A stretch of DNA of 64,000 bases from an uncultured Clostridia bacterium (GTDB taxonomy: Bacteria; Bacillota; Clostridia; Christensenellales; Aristaeellaceae). Below are positions 24,153 to 32,905 of this stretch, piece by piece. The stretch's first letter is position 1. Each line of letters opens with the position of its first letter. The stretch is from assembly GCA_934630705.1 (NCBI GenBank), contig CAKTWP010000008.1:1-64000 (forward strand), in the 5' to 3' direction. Position numbers and translations under genes: made by a program. The notes beneath the pieces were generated by a model, which had not been told where the DNA came from, made no database searches, and saw only the letters and a list, made by a program, of their open reading frames with translations.

Positions 24153-24908
24153 ATGCGTTTATGCGTGCCGGTTCCCTGTTTCTTCAGGAATATGGATTTT
24201 TGCGATGCGCTGCGGCGGATTCAGGCGTTGGGCTTTGACGCGGCGGAGACGTATCAATGGAAGGATCTGGATCAGGATGCGGTGCGGCGCACCTGCGAGG
24301 AGACCGGGGTGGAGCTGCTGAGCATGTGCACCACGGAGTTCCGGATGACGGATCCCAGCTATCGGGAAGCCTGGCTGGCCGGGCTGGCGGAAACCTGCAA
24401 GGCGGCCAACCGGATGAATGTGAAGCGGCTGATCACCCAGGTGGGCCCCGATACGGGCGCGCCCCGGGCGGAACAGCATGCCGCCATCGTGGAAACCCTG
24501 CGGCAGGCCAAGCCCATTCTGGAGGATTCCGGCGTGACCATTATGCTCGAGCCCCTGAACACGCTGGTCAATCATCCGGGGTATTATCTCTGGTCCGCGG
24601 TGGAGGGGTTTGAGATCATCCGCGAGGTGGATCATCCGCTGGTGAAGCTGATTTACGATATTTACCATCAGCAGGTGATGGAGGGCAACATCATTCCCAA
24701 CATCACCAGGAATCTGGATTGCATTGCCCATCTCCATTCCGCCGGGCATCCCGGCCGGCATGAGCTGCAGTACGGCGAGAATGATTATCGCGTGATCTTT
24801 GATGCAGTGGATAAGGCCGGTTACACCGGCGCCTGCGGCCTGGAATACACGCCGCTCATGCCCCCCGAGGAAAGCCTCATCGAAGCCAAGCGCCGTTACG
24901 GGGCCTGA
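24153..24908 (+). CDS. Sugar phosphate isomerase/epimerase family (hydroxypyruvate isomerase-like)
   Basis: 251 aa TIM barrel of the AP-endonuclease-2/Hyi family. Metal ligands are likely E in MLEPLN, D and H in IYDIYHQQ, and E in GLEYTP; HSAGHPGRHELQYGENDY is the classical Hyi signature region. It probably isomerises or epimerises the product of the preceding dehydrogenase. AAAGGAGG precedes the ATG, and the gap of 80 bases behind the oxidoreductase has no terminator, so both share one message. Confidence 0.86.
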   Translation: MRLCVPVPCFFRNMDFCDALRRIQALGFDAAETYQWKDLDQDAVRRTCEETGVELLSMCTTEFRMTDPSYREAWLAGLAETCKAANRMNVKRLITQVGPDTGAPRAEQHAAIVETLRQAKPILEDSGVTIMLEPLNTLVNHPGYYLWSAVEGFEIIREVDHPLVKLIYDIYHQQVMEGNIIPNITRNLDCIAHLHSAGHPGRHELQYGENDYRVIFDAVDKAGYTGACGLEYTPLMPPEESLIEAKRRYGA

Positions 24909-24929
24909 TGGGGCTTGCGGGAGATTCCG

Positions 24930-25270
24930 GGGGCTATGCGCCCCCGGGCCCCGCACCAGGGAGTTCCTCCCTGGACCCGGTACACAATGGGGCTTGGACT
25001 TAGGAAATCGTCGAGTTTTTGTGTGCATGAGAGGAACGATGTGGGGCTATGCGCCCCACGCCCCCACCAGGGAGCTCCTCCCTGGACCCGGTGCACAATG
25101 GAGCTTGGACTTAGGAAATCGTCGAGTTTTTGTGTGCATGAGAGGAACGATGTGGGGCGCTGCCCCACGCCCCGCCAAGGGAGTTGCCCTTGGATCCCGG
25201 TACACAACTTTACTGGATTTAAGAAATCGGTGGGTTTCTGTGTGGAGCAGCAGGAACGGATGTGTTGCAG
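24930..25270. repeat. Three tandem ~120-bp repeats rich in hairpins
   Basis: The units align at CCAGGGAG (24956), CCAGGGAG (25077) and CCAAGGGAG (25175). Copies 1 and 2 are almost identical; copy 3 is diverged. Each contains CCAGGGAG...CTCCCTGG-type and GGGGC...GCCCC stems, then CCCGGTACACAA and AAGAAATCG-like blocks. A 170-residue open frame crosses the tract but shares no features with any protein family. Confidence 0.85.
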
Positions 25271-25314
25271 CATCCCGCGGCAGCGCCTGAGCGTTCGCTC
25301 AGGCCCCGGTCAAC

Positions 25315-25636
25315 CTGTTGACCGGGGGTTTTCGGATGATCGACATCGGGAAAGCTTGCTTTCCCGAATGCGATTCATTCCGAAAACCGCTCCCTGCCGC
25401 GGGGAACATGGCCGTAACCCAACATGACCTCACGCTTCACGCGGAAACATTTTGCATAACCCGCCAGCCATCATCGCGGAATGGGGGTGCAGGGGAATCA
25501 TTCCCCTGCTTCGGGGGTTTGGGGGCGAAGAGCCCCCAAAGACTCCCCTGCCCGCAGTCGGCCTCCGTTTAGCTGCTTGGAGGTAAATAACCCCCATAGG
25601 TTCCCTGTCCGCAATCGTGCGTGAACAAGGCGCATA
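25315..25636. repeat. Duplicated intergenic hairpin element, copy 2 (complete)
   Basis: Starts with the same bases as position 1 and stays parallel to about 25581, with about 27 extra bases (CTTCGGGGGTTTGGGGGCG region). The nested palindromes are as in copy 1, including GCTTTCCCG/CGGGAAAGC and the palindrome at 25489-25509. It follows the tandem repeats and precedes the bioY terminator. Confidence 0.87.
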
Positions 25637-25668
25637 CAAAAACAGGACCCACGGTCAGCCGTGGGCCC
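25637..25668 (-). terminator. Terminator of bioY
   Basis: CCCACGG-TCAG-CCGTGGG forms the stem; on the minus strand it is followed by TTTTTG (25637-25641). Confidence 0.78.
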
Positions 25669-25686
25669 TGGCTTTGTATGTAGCAA

Positions 25687-26208
25687 TCAGAGCTTGAGCG
25701 CCTTTTTGAGCCGGGGCGTGAGCCAGCTGCACAGGAGAATCTTGATGGCATCGCCGGGGAGGAAGGGCAGCACGCACAGGGACATGCTGGCACCCAGGGA
25801 ATTGCCGCTCTGGATCATGAACCAGCAGGTGCCCAGAGCATAAAGCGCAAGGGTGGCGGCCACCAGCCGCAGACAGCGCTGCCAGAGCCCGCCGTCCCAG
25901 AAGCCCAGGCCCGCGATCAGCGCGCAGGGGAGATAACCGATGATGTAGCCGCCGGTGGGCCCCAGCAAAACGCCCGCGCCGCCCCGCAGCGCGGAGAACA
26001 CCGGCGCGCCGCAAAGCCCCAGCAGCAGATAACAGCCCATGGAGATTACGCCGCCCTGCCAGCCCAGCAAAAGCCCGCTGAGCATCACAATCAGCGACGC
26101 CATGCTGATGGGCACCGGCCCGATCGCAATGGACAGCTGCGCGCAAACCCCCGTCAGCGCCGCAAACAGCGCGCAATAGCATAGCCTCCGCGTCCGCGAT
26201 TGATTCAT
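25687..26208 (-). CDS. bioY: BioY-type biotin transporter substrate-specific component
   Basis: 173 aa, usual BioY length. Six hydrophobic segments are visible; signatures are LSIAIGPVPISMASLIVMLSG and GAGVLLGPTGGYIIGYLPCA, the biotin-binding S-component motifs of ECF transporters. Biotin uptake works alone or with a shared EcfAAT module, which is not in the window. The start was set at ATG 26208 because an earlier in-frame ATG would lie at the expected transcription start. No biotin-synthesis genes are nearby, so the cell may depend on external biotin. Confidence 0.93.
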   Translation of the reverse strand: MNQSRTRRLCYCALFAALTGVCAQLSIAIGPVPISMASLIVMLSGLLLGWQGGVISMGCYLLLGLCGAPVFSALRGGAGVLLGPTGGYIIGYLPCALIAGLGFWDGGLWQRCLRLVAATLALYALGTCWFMIQSGNSLGASMSLCVLPFLPGDAIKILLCSWLTPRLKKALKL

Positions 26209-26247
26209 AACCCCAAACCGCCTTCCGTTATTTTCATTCCGCATGTC

Positions 26248-26276
26248 AGTATAAAAGCGCGAAAAAGGTTTGTCAA
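26248..26276 (-). promoter_or_regulatory. Promoter of bioY
   Basis: On the minus strand TTGACA (26271-26276), a 17-bp spacer and TATACT (26248-26253). Confidence 0.78.
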
Positions 26277-26339
26277 GGCGCGGAAATGTTAATTGCGTGT
26301 GAACAATCGCATAAAAATGTAACAATTCGTCATAATCCC

Positions 26340-26368
26340 TTGACAATATCTGCCGCGGGCCGTATCCT
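26340..26368 (+). promoter_or_regulatory. Promoter of the PepSY-like secreted protein
   Basis: TTGACA (26340-26345), a 17-bp spacer and TATCCT (26363-26368), 49 bases before the ATG. Confidence 0.7.
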
Positions 26369-26417
26369 GAAACAGCCAAGCCGCCGGAAAGCGGCGGCCG
26401 AAAGGAGAAGAACGCAA

Positions 26418-27647
26418 ATGAAGAAAATGCTGCTGTGCCTGGTGCTGGCGCTGTGCTGCCTGGTGACGGGAGCGCTGGCGGATCAGGCGCTGACGCCTAC
26501 GGATACGGACCTGCCCGAGGCCAAGGCGGTGGAAATCGCGAAGGCGGAATTTCAGAAGCGCTTTGGCCTGAGCGACGAGCAGATGACCTGGTTTAGCTGG
26601 GATGCGGCGCTGTGGGATGGGGATTATTTCCACGAGATCGCCGATGAGACCCAAACCCCCCAGCGGGTGTGGGATGTGTATTTCAGCTATAACCGCCCGG
26701 AAAACACCGTTTATCACGACAGCGCGGCGGATTACCTCTGCCAGAGCATTTATATGGACGCGCAGACCGGCGCGTTCGTGCAGGATGATCTGCCCACCGA
26801 TGATATCTTCGCCCAGCGGCTTACGGCGTTTCTGGCTAACCTGAGCAGCGAAGCCTATATGACCAGCCGGGACAAGGCGTTCCAGGCGGCCCGGGATCAG
26901 CTGCAGGATGAAAGCGGCATGACCGATGCGGAAATGTCCGGGCTGACCGCGTCCCTCTATCTGGGTGAGCCAGGCAAGGGCGACGGCCCCCGGGCGGATC
27001 TGGATTACAGCAAGGCCGTGTGGTATGTGTATTTCCAGAATTACAGCGCCTTTGTGGCGCTGCAGGTTCGGGCGGATACGTATGAAGTGACCGGCGGCGA
27101 GGGCTATGCCGAGCAGCTGGCGTGGATGGTCAGTTCCGTGCAGGCGGACCGGGAAGCGCAGGAAACGGCGGAAAAACAGCAGGAGGCCATTGCCCGCTGG
27201 GAGGCGGAAAAGGGTCCCGTGACCGGCTGGAGCTATCAGGATAAGGCCGCATTCTATACGGAAAACGGCTTCGCCTTTGACGCTTACGGCGCGTTTGGCG
27301 CGTCCTGGCTGCTGCCTGAAGACGGCGATATTGGCTATGACGCGGCGCTGAAAGCAGCTAAGGATGCGCTGATGGCGCATGCGGGCGCGAATGAAGCGGA
27401 GCTGGACGGGCTGGATGTGTCTGCCGCGTTCGGGCAGGCAGGCGAATGGGGCAATTCCTGGAGCTTTGAATTCCGTACCCCCGGCGTGGAGGAGAATGCT
27501 ACGGTGTACAGTGCCTATGTGGCTGCCGATGGCACCGCTTATTCCGCAGCCAAGTATGCCTGGCAGGAAGGCGAATCCGCCCCTGCATGGTATCTCAGCC
27601 CCGACGGCGAGGAAAGCACCTACGATGGCAGCGCTGGCAACGGCTGA
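26418..27647 (+). CDS. Secreted protein with PepSY-like repeats, function unknown
   Basis: 409 aa. Signal peptide MKKMLLCLVLALCCLVTGALA, then three weakly similar PepSY-like units: LPEAKAVEIAKAEFQKRFGL, SRDKAFQAARDQLQDESGM and YDAALKAAKDALMAHAGA, each followed by Trp/Tyr-rich strands (VWYVYFQNYSA). PepSY modules often inhibit or regulate extracellular proteases. The mature protein is acidic, and a short coiled segment (QETAEKQQEAIARWEAEKG) lies in the middle. Start chosen after AAAGGAGAAG. It is a single transcript ending in the 19-bp hairpin at 27667-27708. Confidence 0.72.
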   Translation: MKKMLLCLVLALCCLVTGALADQALTPTDTDLPEAKAVEIAKAEFQKRFGLSDEQMTWFSWDAALWDGDYFHEIADETQTPQRVWDVYFSYNRPENTVYHDSAADYLCQSIYMDAQTGAFVQDDLPTDDIFAQRLTAFLANLSSEAYMTSRDKAFQAARDQLQDESGMTDAEMSGLTASLYLGEPGKGDGPRADLDYSKAVWYVYFQNYSAFVALQVRADTYEVTGGEGYAEQLAWMVSSVQADREAQETAEKQQEAIARWEAEKGPVTGWSYQDKAAFYTENGFAFDAYGAFGASWLLPEDGDIGYDAALKAAKDALMAHAGANEAELDGLDVSAAFGQAGEWGNSWSFEFRTPGVEENATVYSAYVAADGTAYSAAKYAWQEGESAPAWYLSPDGEESTYDGSAGNG

Positions 27648-27666
27648 CGGGAGAAACGAACACATT

Positions 27667-27708
27667 GCAGGAGGGCCGCTCTTTCAGAGGAAAGAGCGGC
27701 CCTCCTGC
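27667..27708. terminator. Strong hairpin after the PepSY-like gene
   Basis: Perfect 19-bp arms (27667-27685 and 27690-27708) around AGAG. A clear T-run is missing, so it may work as a pause or mRNA end together with the next hairpin. Confidence 0.7.
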
Positions 27709-27742
27709 GCTATCTCAAAGCAGATATTCTTCGAGAAACGAT

Positions 27743-27783
27743 GAGGGAGCCCTTCTTTTTTCTACAAAAAGAACGGCTCCCTC
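27743..27783. terminator. Bidirectional terminator between the PepSY-like gene and the ROK gene
   Basis: GAGGGAGCC...TTCTTTTT pairs with AAAAAGAA...GGCTCCCTC; A- and T-runs inside the stem serve both strands. Confidence 0.72.
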
Positions 27784-27803
27784 GCATGACGCCTCTCCGG
27801 CTT

Positions 27804-29177
27804 TTACCCAATATCCGGCAGGCTGGCCGCGGCGACGCTCTGGCCCACCCGGCGGCTGTTTTCATCGGGGATGTGGAGCTGAATCTTCCGGGCCAGCTCG
27901 GGGAATTCGGCGTCCAGCACCTCCTGCGCCTTCTGCAGCAGCAGCGCGCCGCCCTGCCCGGAGGTGACGCGGCCCATGATCAGCACATGCTCGATATCAT
28001 AGAATCGGGCGTACCAGGCAATGGAATAGCCGAAGTATACGCCGATGCTCTCGTAAATCTGCGCGGCCAGCGGATTGCCATTGCGCATTTCCTGCTGCAC
28101 CACCTTCAGCTTTTCGGCGGGAGACAGGCTTTCATCCAGCGCAATATGGGCCGCGGGGGCCAGCTTGATGACGCCATCCTGCGAGAAATACTTCACGCCG
28201 CAGCCCCAATCGCCGCTCCATTCATCCACCATCGCATCCCGGTTGAAATCCACGGGCGCGAAGGCCAGCTCGTTCAGCCAGCCGGTAATGTTCATATCCT
28301 TGTCCACATAGCCGCCCGCTTCGCTGGTGCCCATGGCGATGCCCAGCACGTTGCCGGCGTTGAGCTCCATGGCCCCGGCCAGCGCGGTCACGTCGCCGTC
28401 ATTGGCCACCTCCACCGGCGCGCCGATTTCCCTGGCCACGTCGATATACATGGTCTTGACCTTGCGGGCGAAATCCTCCTTGCTTACCTTCAGGAACAGG
28501 GAGGCCACCATGATCTTGTTGTCGATATACACGCCGGCGCTGGATACGCCGATGGCGTCCACCCGGGGCATATGCGCCGCGGCGGTTTTCATGGCCGAGA
28601 GGATGCCGTCGTAATGATACTGGGGGTCGGACTGAGTCTTGGGATGCCAGACCACTTCCTCGGAATACACCGCTTCGCCGTCGATCACCGCGGAGACCTT
28701 CCGATCGCTGCCGCCTGCGTCAAAGCCGATCCGGCAGCCGTTGAGATGCCGGCCCACGCTGCTGGCAGAGGAAACCGAGCGGCGCGCGTCCGCCAGCGTT
28801 TCCGCCTTTTCCACCTCAAAGGGCCGCTCATAAACGGTGGCCATAAAGTCTGCGTCAAAGGCGCGCTCGCCGCCGGGCTGATAGGCCGCCTTCAGATGGG
28901 CGTGCACTTCATCGGAGCCGAAGGTGACGATTTTGTAGCCGCCCCGGGCCCACAGCAGGGTTTTCACCAGCCGGTCCAGCAGCGGCACGGTGCGCTTGTC
29001 CACGCCGTCCTTGAAAATCCGCAGGGAATAATCATCGCAGTAGCCCTGATTGCGCAGGATGGTGACGGCGAAATCGCAGGTGTTTTCGCTCTGCTTCACG
29101 TCCGCCTCGTATTCCCGCAGGGCAATCTCCAGGGGATAAAACTTCGGGTCCAGGGGCGCGGGCACTTTCAGATGCAT
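27804..29177 (-). CDS. ROK family protein (probable sugar kinase) with N-terminal extension
   Basis: 457 aa, well over the ~300 aa of single-domain ROK kinases. The first ~148 residues are an extra domain (KTLLWARGGYKIVTFGSDEVH) without a helix-turn-helix. The ASKHA core then begins with GFDAGGSDRKVSAV (phosphate 1), ANDGDVTALAGA holds the catalytic Asp, and GIAMGTSEAGGYV is phosphate 2. The Cys-rich ROK zinc motif is not evident. It sits 65 bases behind nagA in the same direction, so phosphorylation of an amino sugar such as GlcNAc or ManNAc is plausible. AAGGAGG precedes the ATG. Confidence 0.78.
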   Translation of the reverse strand: MHLKVPAPLDPKFYPLEIALREYEADVKQSENTCDFAVTILRNQGYCDDYSLRIFKDGVDKRTVPLLDRLVKTLLWARGGYKIVTFGSDEVHAHLKAAYQPGGERAFDADFMATVYERPFEVEKAETLADARRSVSSASSVGRHLNGCRIGFDAGGSDRKVSAVIDGEAVYSEEVVWHPKTQSDPQYHYDGILSAMKTAAAHMPRVDAIGVSSAGVYIDNKIMVASLFLKVSKEDFARKVKTMYIDVAREIGAPVEVANDGDVTALAGAMELNAGNVLGIAMGTSEAGGYVDKDMNITGWLNELAFAPVDFNRDAMVDEWSGDWGCGVKYFSQDGVIKLAPAAHIALDESLSPAEKLKVVQQEMRNGNPLAAQIYESIGVYFGYSIAWYARFYDIEHVLIMGRVTSGQGGALLLQKAQEVLDAEFPELARKIQLHIPDENSRRVGQSVAAASLPDIG

Positions 29178-29242
29178 GGTCGTTTCCTCCTTGCCTTACG
29201 TAATCGCGCTTCATCGCTAAAAGCAGATGCTTTTCCCGCAAC

Positions 29243-30391
29243 TCAGCGGACAAACTTGGTCACGCCGCCCACGATGGTGCGCAGCACGTTGCAGTCTCCG
29301 TCCATGAGCACAATGTCCGCATCCTTGCCCGCTTCCAGAGAACCCTTGCGATCGGCCACGCCGATGGAGGCCGCGGCATTGAGGCTGGCCGCCCGCACCG
29401 CTTCATGCATGGAAACGCTGGCGTAATCCCGGAAATTGCGCACGCCCTGGTTCAGCTTGAGCACGCTGCCGGCGATGGTGCCGTCCAGCAGGCGGCATTC
29501 AATGCCCTTGAGCACAAACTTCTGCCCGCCCAGCTCGTATTCGCCATCGGGCATGCCGCAGGAACGCAGGCAGTCCGTAATGAGCACCAGATGCTCGCCC
29601 TTGGCCTTATGCATCAGGGGGAACAGGCCCTTATTCACATGGAAGGTGTCCACGATCAGCTGGCAGTAAACATCCGTGGTCAGCGCCGCGCCCACCACGC
29701 CGGGATCCCGGTGCATCATGGGGGTCATGGCGTTAAAGGTATGGGTGATATGGTTCGCGCCCAGACGGATGGCGTTCATGGCCTGATCATAATTGGCGCT
29801 GGTATGGCCGATGGAGAGGGTAATATCCGTTTTCTCCTTGAGCGTGCGGATGAACTGATCGCCGCCCGGCATTTCAGGGGCGAAGGAGATCATGCGGATA
29901 ATGTCCGCATAGGGCAGCACCTTTTCCGCATCGGGGGGCAGGATGTTTTCCTCCGCCTGCGCGCCCTTTTTGGAGGGGTTGATGAAGGGGCCTTCCGCAT
30001 GGCAGCCCAGGATTTCCGCGCCCTCAAAGGCGGCGGAGCGGCTTTCCTCCCGCAGCTGACGCAGCTGGGCGAAGATGGTTTCCAGGGTGCTCCAGCCGAT
30101 GGTCATGGTGGTGGGCAGGAAGGAGGTGACGCCGTTTGCCAGAATGCCTTTGGCCATTTTGCGCACGCCGGCATTGTCCGCGTCGGATACGTCCGCGCCC
30201 AGATAACCGTGAATATGCACGTCCACCAGGCCGGGGCTCACATACATCCCCGCCGCGTCGATGACTTCATCCGCCATGGCCCGCGCCGCGGCTTCGTCCA
30301 TGACGCCCACAATCTTTTTATCGTATACCAGCGCCTTTCCCTGCACCTCCGCGCCCGGCAGCAGGATTCGCCCGTTCACAATCGCTTTCAT
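29243..30391 (-). CDS. nagA: N-acetylglucosamine-6-phosphate deacetylase
   Basis: 382 aa, normal size. It removes acetate from GlcNAc-6-P to give GlcN-6-P, which then enters glycolysis through NagB (not in the window). Metal and substrate motifs: VDVHIHG (H59, H61), GCHAEGPFINP (Glu at about 130), LSIGHTSANYDQA, HTFNAMTPM and LITDCL with the catalytic Asp. First gene of the nagA-ROK operon, preceded by AAGGAG and a consensus-spaced promoter. Confidence 0.94.
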   Translation of the reverse strand: MKAIVNGRILLPGAEVQGKALVYDKKIVGVMDEAAARAMADEVIDAAGMYVSPGLVDVHIHGYLGADVSDADNAGVRKMAKGILANGVTSFLPTTMTIGWSTLETIFAQLRQLREESRSAAFEGAEILGCHAEGPFINPSKKGAQAEENILPPDAEKVLPYADIIRMISFAPEMPGGDQFIRTLKEKTDITLSIGHTSANYDQAMNAIRLGANHITHTFNAMTPMMHRDPGVVGAALTTDVYCQLIVDTFHVNKGLFPLMHKAKGEHLVLITDCLRSCGMPDGEYELGGQKFVLKGIECRLLDGTIAGSVLKLNQGVRNFRDYASVSMHEAVRAASLNAAASIGVADRKGSLEAGKDADIVLMDGDCNVLRTIVGGVTKFVR

Positions 30392-30435
30392 TTGTTCCCC
30401 ACGCTCCTTTTTGCTCGAATTTGTTTTCTATTGCC

Positions 30436-30464
30436 ATTATAAAATAATTTCCCCTGAAATACAA
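30436..30464 (-). promoter_or_regulatory. Promoter of the nagA-ROK operon
   Basis: On the minus strand TTGTAT (30459-30464), a 17-bp spacer and TATAAT (30436-30441). Confidence 0.78.
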
Positions 30465-30642
30465 GCAGAATTCCTCAAAAAAAGGGGGAATTATTATGCG
30501 TGAGGGGGATCCCGAAGAACGCCAATGGGGGATAAAAACCGGCGCTTATTTGATCGGCAATGCGTCCCGGATGGGGGAGGCAGCGTGTTCTCATTTCTTC
30601 TTTCCCTTTATGAACGATTTGGAAACAAATTCGTGAGCGGGG
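30465..30642. other. Gene-free stretch with a decayed composite-element fragment
   Basis: GGGGGATCCCGAAG, ATGGGGGATAAAAACCGG and GGCAATGCGTCCCGGATG (30508-30580) resemble the right half of the composite element at 35400-35460. No gene is seen here. Confidence 0.45.
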
Positions 30643-30671
30643 TTGACGAACGGGCGGGGATTGCGTATAAT
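30643..30671 (+). promoter_or_regulatory. Promoter of the zinc-import operon
   Basis: TTGACG (30643-30648), a 17-bp spacer and TATAAT (30666-30671), 31 bases before the first ATG. No certain Zur box was recognised. Confidence 0.78.
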
Positions 30672-30702
30672 GGCGCTGAAAAACGGGAAAGGGGGAAGCT
30701 GG

Positions 30703-31008
30703 ATGCAGGCAAGGAAACGGCAAATCGCTTGGATTCTTTGCGCCGTGCTGCTGATTGCGCTTACAGGCTCCCTTTTCTGTGTGGCGCGGCATGGCGCGCA
30801 TTTCATCCTGCACGGGGGCAACAGCCTGTGCGCGGAATGCCGCCTGACGGAGGCATGCCAGCAATTGCTGCTGCAGGCGGGGCTGATCCTGCTTGCGATG
30901 GCGCTTTCCCTGCTTCGCGTGCATGGGCAGGCAGCCGCGGCTGTGCGCCGGCATACCCTGCGCCCTGCGCCCACGTTGGTTGCGTTAAAAGTGAAGCTGT
31001 CGAATTAA
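30703..31008 (+). CDS. Small two-helix membrane protein with a Cys/His loop
   Basis: 101 aa. Two membrane helices (about 8-27 and 57-72) enclose a loop with H30, H33, H37, C43, C46 and C52 (LHGGNSLCAECRLTEACQQ), suited to metal binding. The C-terminal tail is basic. Start set at the ATG preceded by GGGGGAAG. It is the first gene before the zinc ABC importer, so a role in zinc capture or sensing at the membrane is possible; the family was not recognised. Confidence 0.6.
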   Translation: MQARKRQIAWILCAVLLIALTGSLFCVARHGAHFILHGGNSLCAECRLTEACQQLLLQAGLILLAMALSLLRVHGQAAAAVRRHTLRPAPTLVALKVKLSN

Positions 31009-31188
31009 ATCCCCAAGGCCCGGCCTGAGAGGGGCGTTTTCTGCTGAAAGCCGCCGCGCTTGTTGCGTGCGCCGCGATCGCTCCCTCCCGCCGAGCCTTT
31101 TTTGCGTACCCTTCTTTCGGCCGGCATATTCCATCCGGCCTGAATGCTTTGCATCTGAATACAACCGAATATGGAGGATTATGCGTAC

Positions 31189-32172
31189 ATGAAGAAGTTT
31201 TTTGCGTGCCTGCTGGCCGTTTTGCTGGCAGGGTGTGGCTTTTCTGCGGTTCGGGCTGCGGCTGAAGGCCCCAGGCCCCTGTCTATCGTCTGCTCCACCT
31301 TCCCCTCCTACGACTGGGTTCGCCAGATTCTGGGCGAGGATGCGGACGGCGTTTCTCTGACCCTGCTGCTGGATGACGGCGCGGATCTGCATAACTATCA
31401 GCCCACCGTGGCGGACATCGCGGCCATTCAGGGATGCGATCTGTTTGTATACGTGGGCGGGGAATCCGACGGCTGGGCGGAAAGCATTCTGGCCGCGTCC
31501 CCCCAGACCCATACCCTGGCGCTGCTGGACTGGGTGGATACCCGGGAAGAAGAAACCGTGGAGGGGATGGAGCACGACGACCATGACGACCACGATCACG
31601 ACGATCACGACGACCACGACCACGACGATCACGGCCACGGCCAGGATGAGCACGTCTGGCTGTCCCTGCGGCGGGCGGAAAGGCTGGTGGGCGTGCTGGC
31701 CCGGGAGCTGGGCGCGCTGCGGCCTGAAGCTGCTCTGCGCTGGCAGAAAAACGCGGATGCGTATATCCGGCAGCTGCAGGCGCTGGATGAGCAATACACG
31801 GCCGTGACGCAACGGGCCGCCAACAAAACCCTGCTTTTTGCCGATCGGTTCCCCTTCCGCTATCTGGCGGAGGATTACGGCCTGTCCTATTACGCCGCCT
31901 TTTCCGGCTGCTCGGCGGAAACGGAGGCCAGCTTTGAAACGGTGCTGTTTCTGGTGGGCAAGCTCCGGGAGCTGCAGCTGCCCGCCGTGCTCACCATTGA
32001 AAACGCGGATGGGGCGCTGGCCCGAACCGTGATCGCCAATGCGGGGATGGACGTGCCCGTTCTGGAAATGAACTCCTGCCAATCCGTCACGGCGGCGCAG
32101 CTGGCGGCGGGGAAAACATATCTGGCCCTGATGGAAGGGAACCTGGCTGTGCTTGCGCAGGCGCTGGAATAA
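31189..32172 (+). CDS. znuA: Zinc ABC transporter substrate-binding lipoprotein (ZnuA/AdcA type)
   Basis: 327 aa. The lipobox LLAGC gives a lipid-anchored Cys16. The cluster A-I fold shows STFPSYDWVRQILG near the N-terminus and the first metal-ligand His (H68 in ADLHNYQPT). A long His/Asp-rich loop covers residues 129-155 (repeated HDDHDHDD), typical of zinc rather than manganese binders. Start set at the second ATG, 9 bases after TGGAGG. It delivers Zn2+ to the ATPase and permease genes that follow. Confidence 0.92.
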   Translation: MKKFFACLLAVLLAGCGFSAVRAAAEGPRPLSIVCSTFPSYDWVRQILGEDADGVSLTLLLDDGADLHNYQPTVADIAAIQGCDLFVYVGGESDGWAESILAASPQTHTLALLDWVDTREEETVEGMEHDDHDDHDHDDHDDHDHDDHGHGQDEHVWLSLRRAERLVGVLARELGALRPEAALRWQKNADAYIRQLQALDEQYTAVTQRAANKTLLFADRFPFRYLAEDYGLSYYAAFSGCSAETEASFETVLFLVGKLRELQLPAVLTIENADGALARTVIANAGMDVPVLEMNSCQSVTAAQLAAGKTYLALMEGNLAVLAQALE

Positions 32173-32185
32173 GGAGGAAGCGGCC

Positions 32186-32905
32186 ATGGCATTGATTGCA
32201 TGCAGAAACACGGCGCTGGGCTATGGCGGCCACGCGGTGGTGGAAGGGCTGGGGTTTCAGGTGAACCCCGGGGATTATCTGTGCGTGATTGGGGAAAACG
32301 GCGCGGGAAAAAGCACGCTGATGCGCACGCTGCTCCATTTGCAGCCGCCCCTTTCCGGGGAAATCACGCTGGGGGATGGGCTGCGGGCCAACGAGATTGG
32401 CTATCTGCCCCAGCAGACGCCGGTGCAGCGGGATTTTCCCGCATCGGTGCGGGAGATCGTGCAGTCCGGCTGCCTGAACGGATGCGGGCTGCGGCCATTT
32501 TATAACCGGACGGAAAAGCGCCGGGCGGCGGAGAGCATGGAGCGGCTGGGCATTGCGCCCCTGGCCGGGCGCTGCTATCGGGAGCTGTCCGGCGGGCAGC
32601 AGCAGCGGGTGCTGCTGGCCCGGGCTCTGTGCGCGGCGAAGCGGCTGCTGCTGCTGGATGAGCCGGCGGCGGGGCTGGATCCCCAGGCCAGCGGCGAAAT
32701 GTATGCCCTGGTGCGGGGGCTGAATCGGGAGGGGATGGCGGTGGTGATGGTATCCCATGATCTGTATGGGGCGCTGACGGACGCCAGCCATGTGCTCCAT
32801 CTGGCCCATCATCCGCTGTTTTTCGGGCCCCGGGTGGATTACCTTGAAAGCGAGGCCGGGCAGGCGTTCCTGCGCCGGCGGAAGGAGGCGCGGGCGCATG
32901 CTTGA
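32186..32905 (+). CDS. znuC: Zinc ABC transporter ATP-binding protein
   Basis: 239 aa. Walker A GENGAGKST (about residues 37-45), Q-loop LPQQTPVQRDFPASVREIV, signature LSGGQQQRVLLARAL, Walker B LLLLDEPAAGLDP and switch His in MVSHDLYGAL. Start set at the ATG following AAGGAGG; the stop of the lipoprotein gene is 13 bases upstream. It powers Zn2+ import. Confidence 0.93.
   Translation: MALIACRNTALGYGGHAVVEGLGFQVNPGDYLCVIGENGAGKSTLMRTLLHLQPPLSGEITLGDGLRANEIGYLPQQTPVQRDFPASVREIVQSGCLNGCGLRPFYNRTEKRRAAESMERLGIAPLAGRCYRELSGGQQQRVLLARALCAAKRLLLLDEPAAGLDPQASGEMYALVRGLNREGMAVVMVSHDLYGALTDASHVLHLAHHPLFFGPRVDYLESEAGQAFLRRRKEARAHA

Noticed and set aside
24915..25427. 170-codon open frame across the tandem repeats
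   Set aside because: The protein is only the repeat read in one frame; no ribosome-binding site or family motif.
26209..26417. Biotin riboswitch or BirA box before bioY
   Set aside because: The leader is too short and no BirA inverted repeat was found.
27741..29426. 561-codon open frame on the plus strand
   Set aside because: It lies opposite the ROK gene and part of nagA, has no start signal and shows the His/Gly-rich composition of antisense frames in GC-rich DNA.
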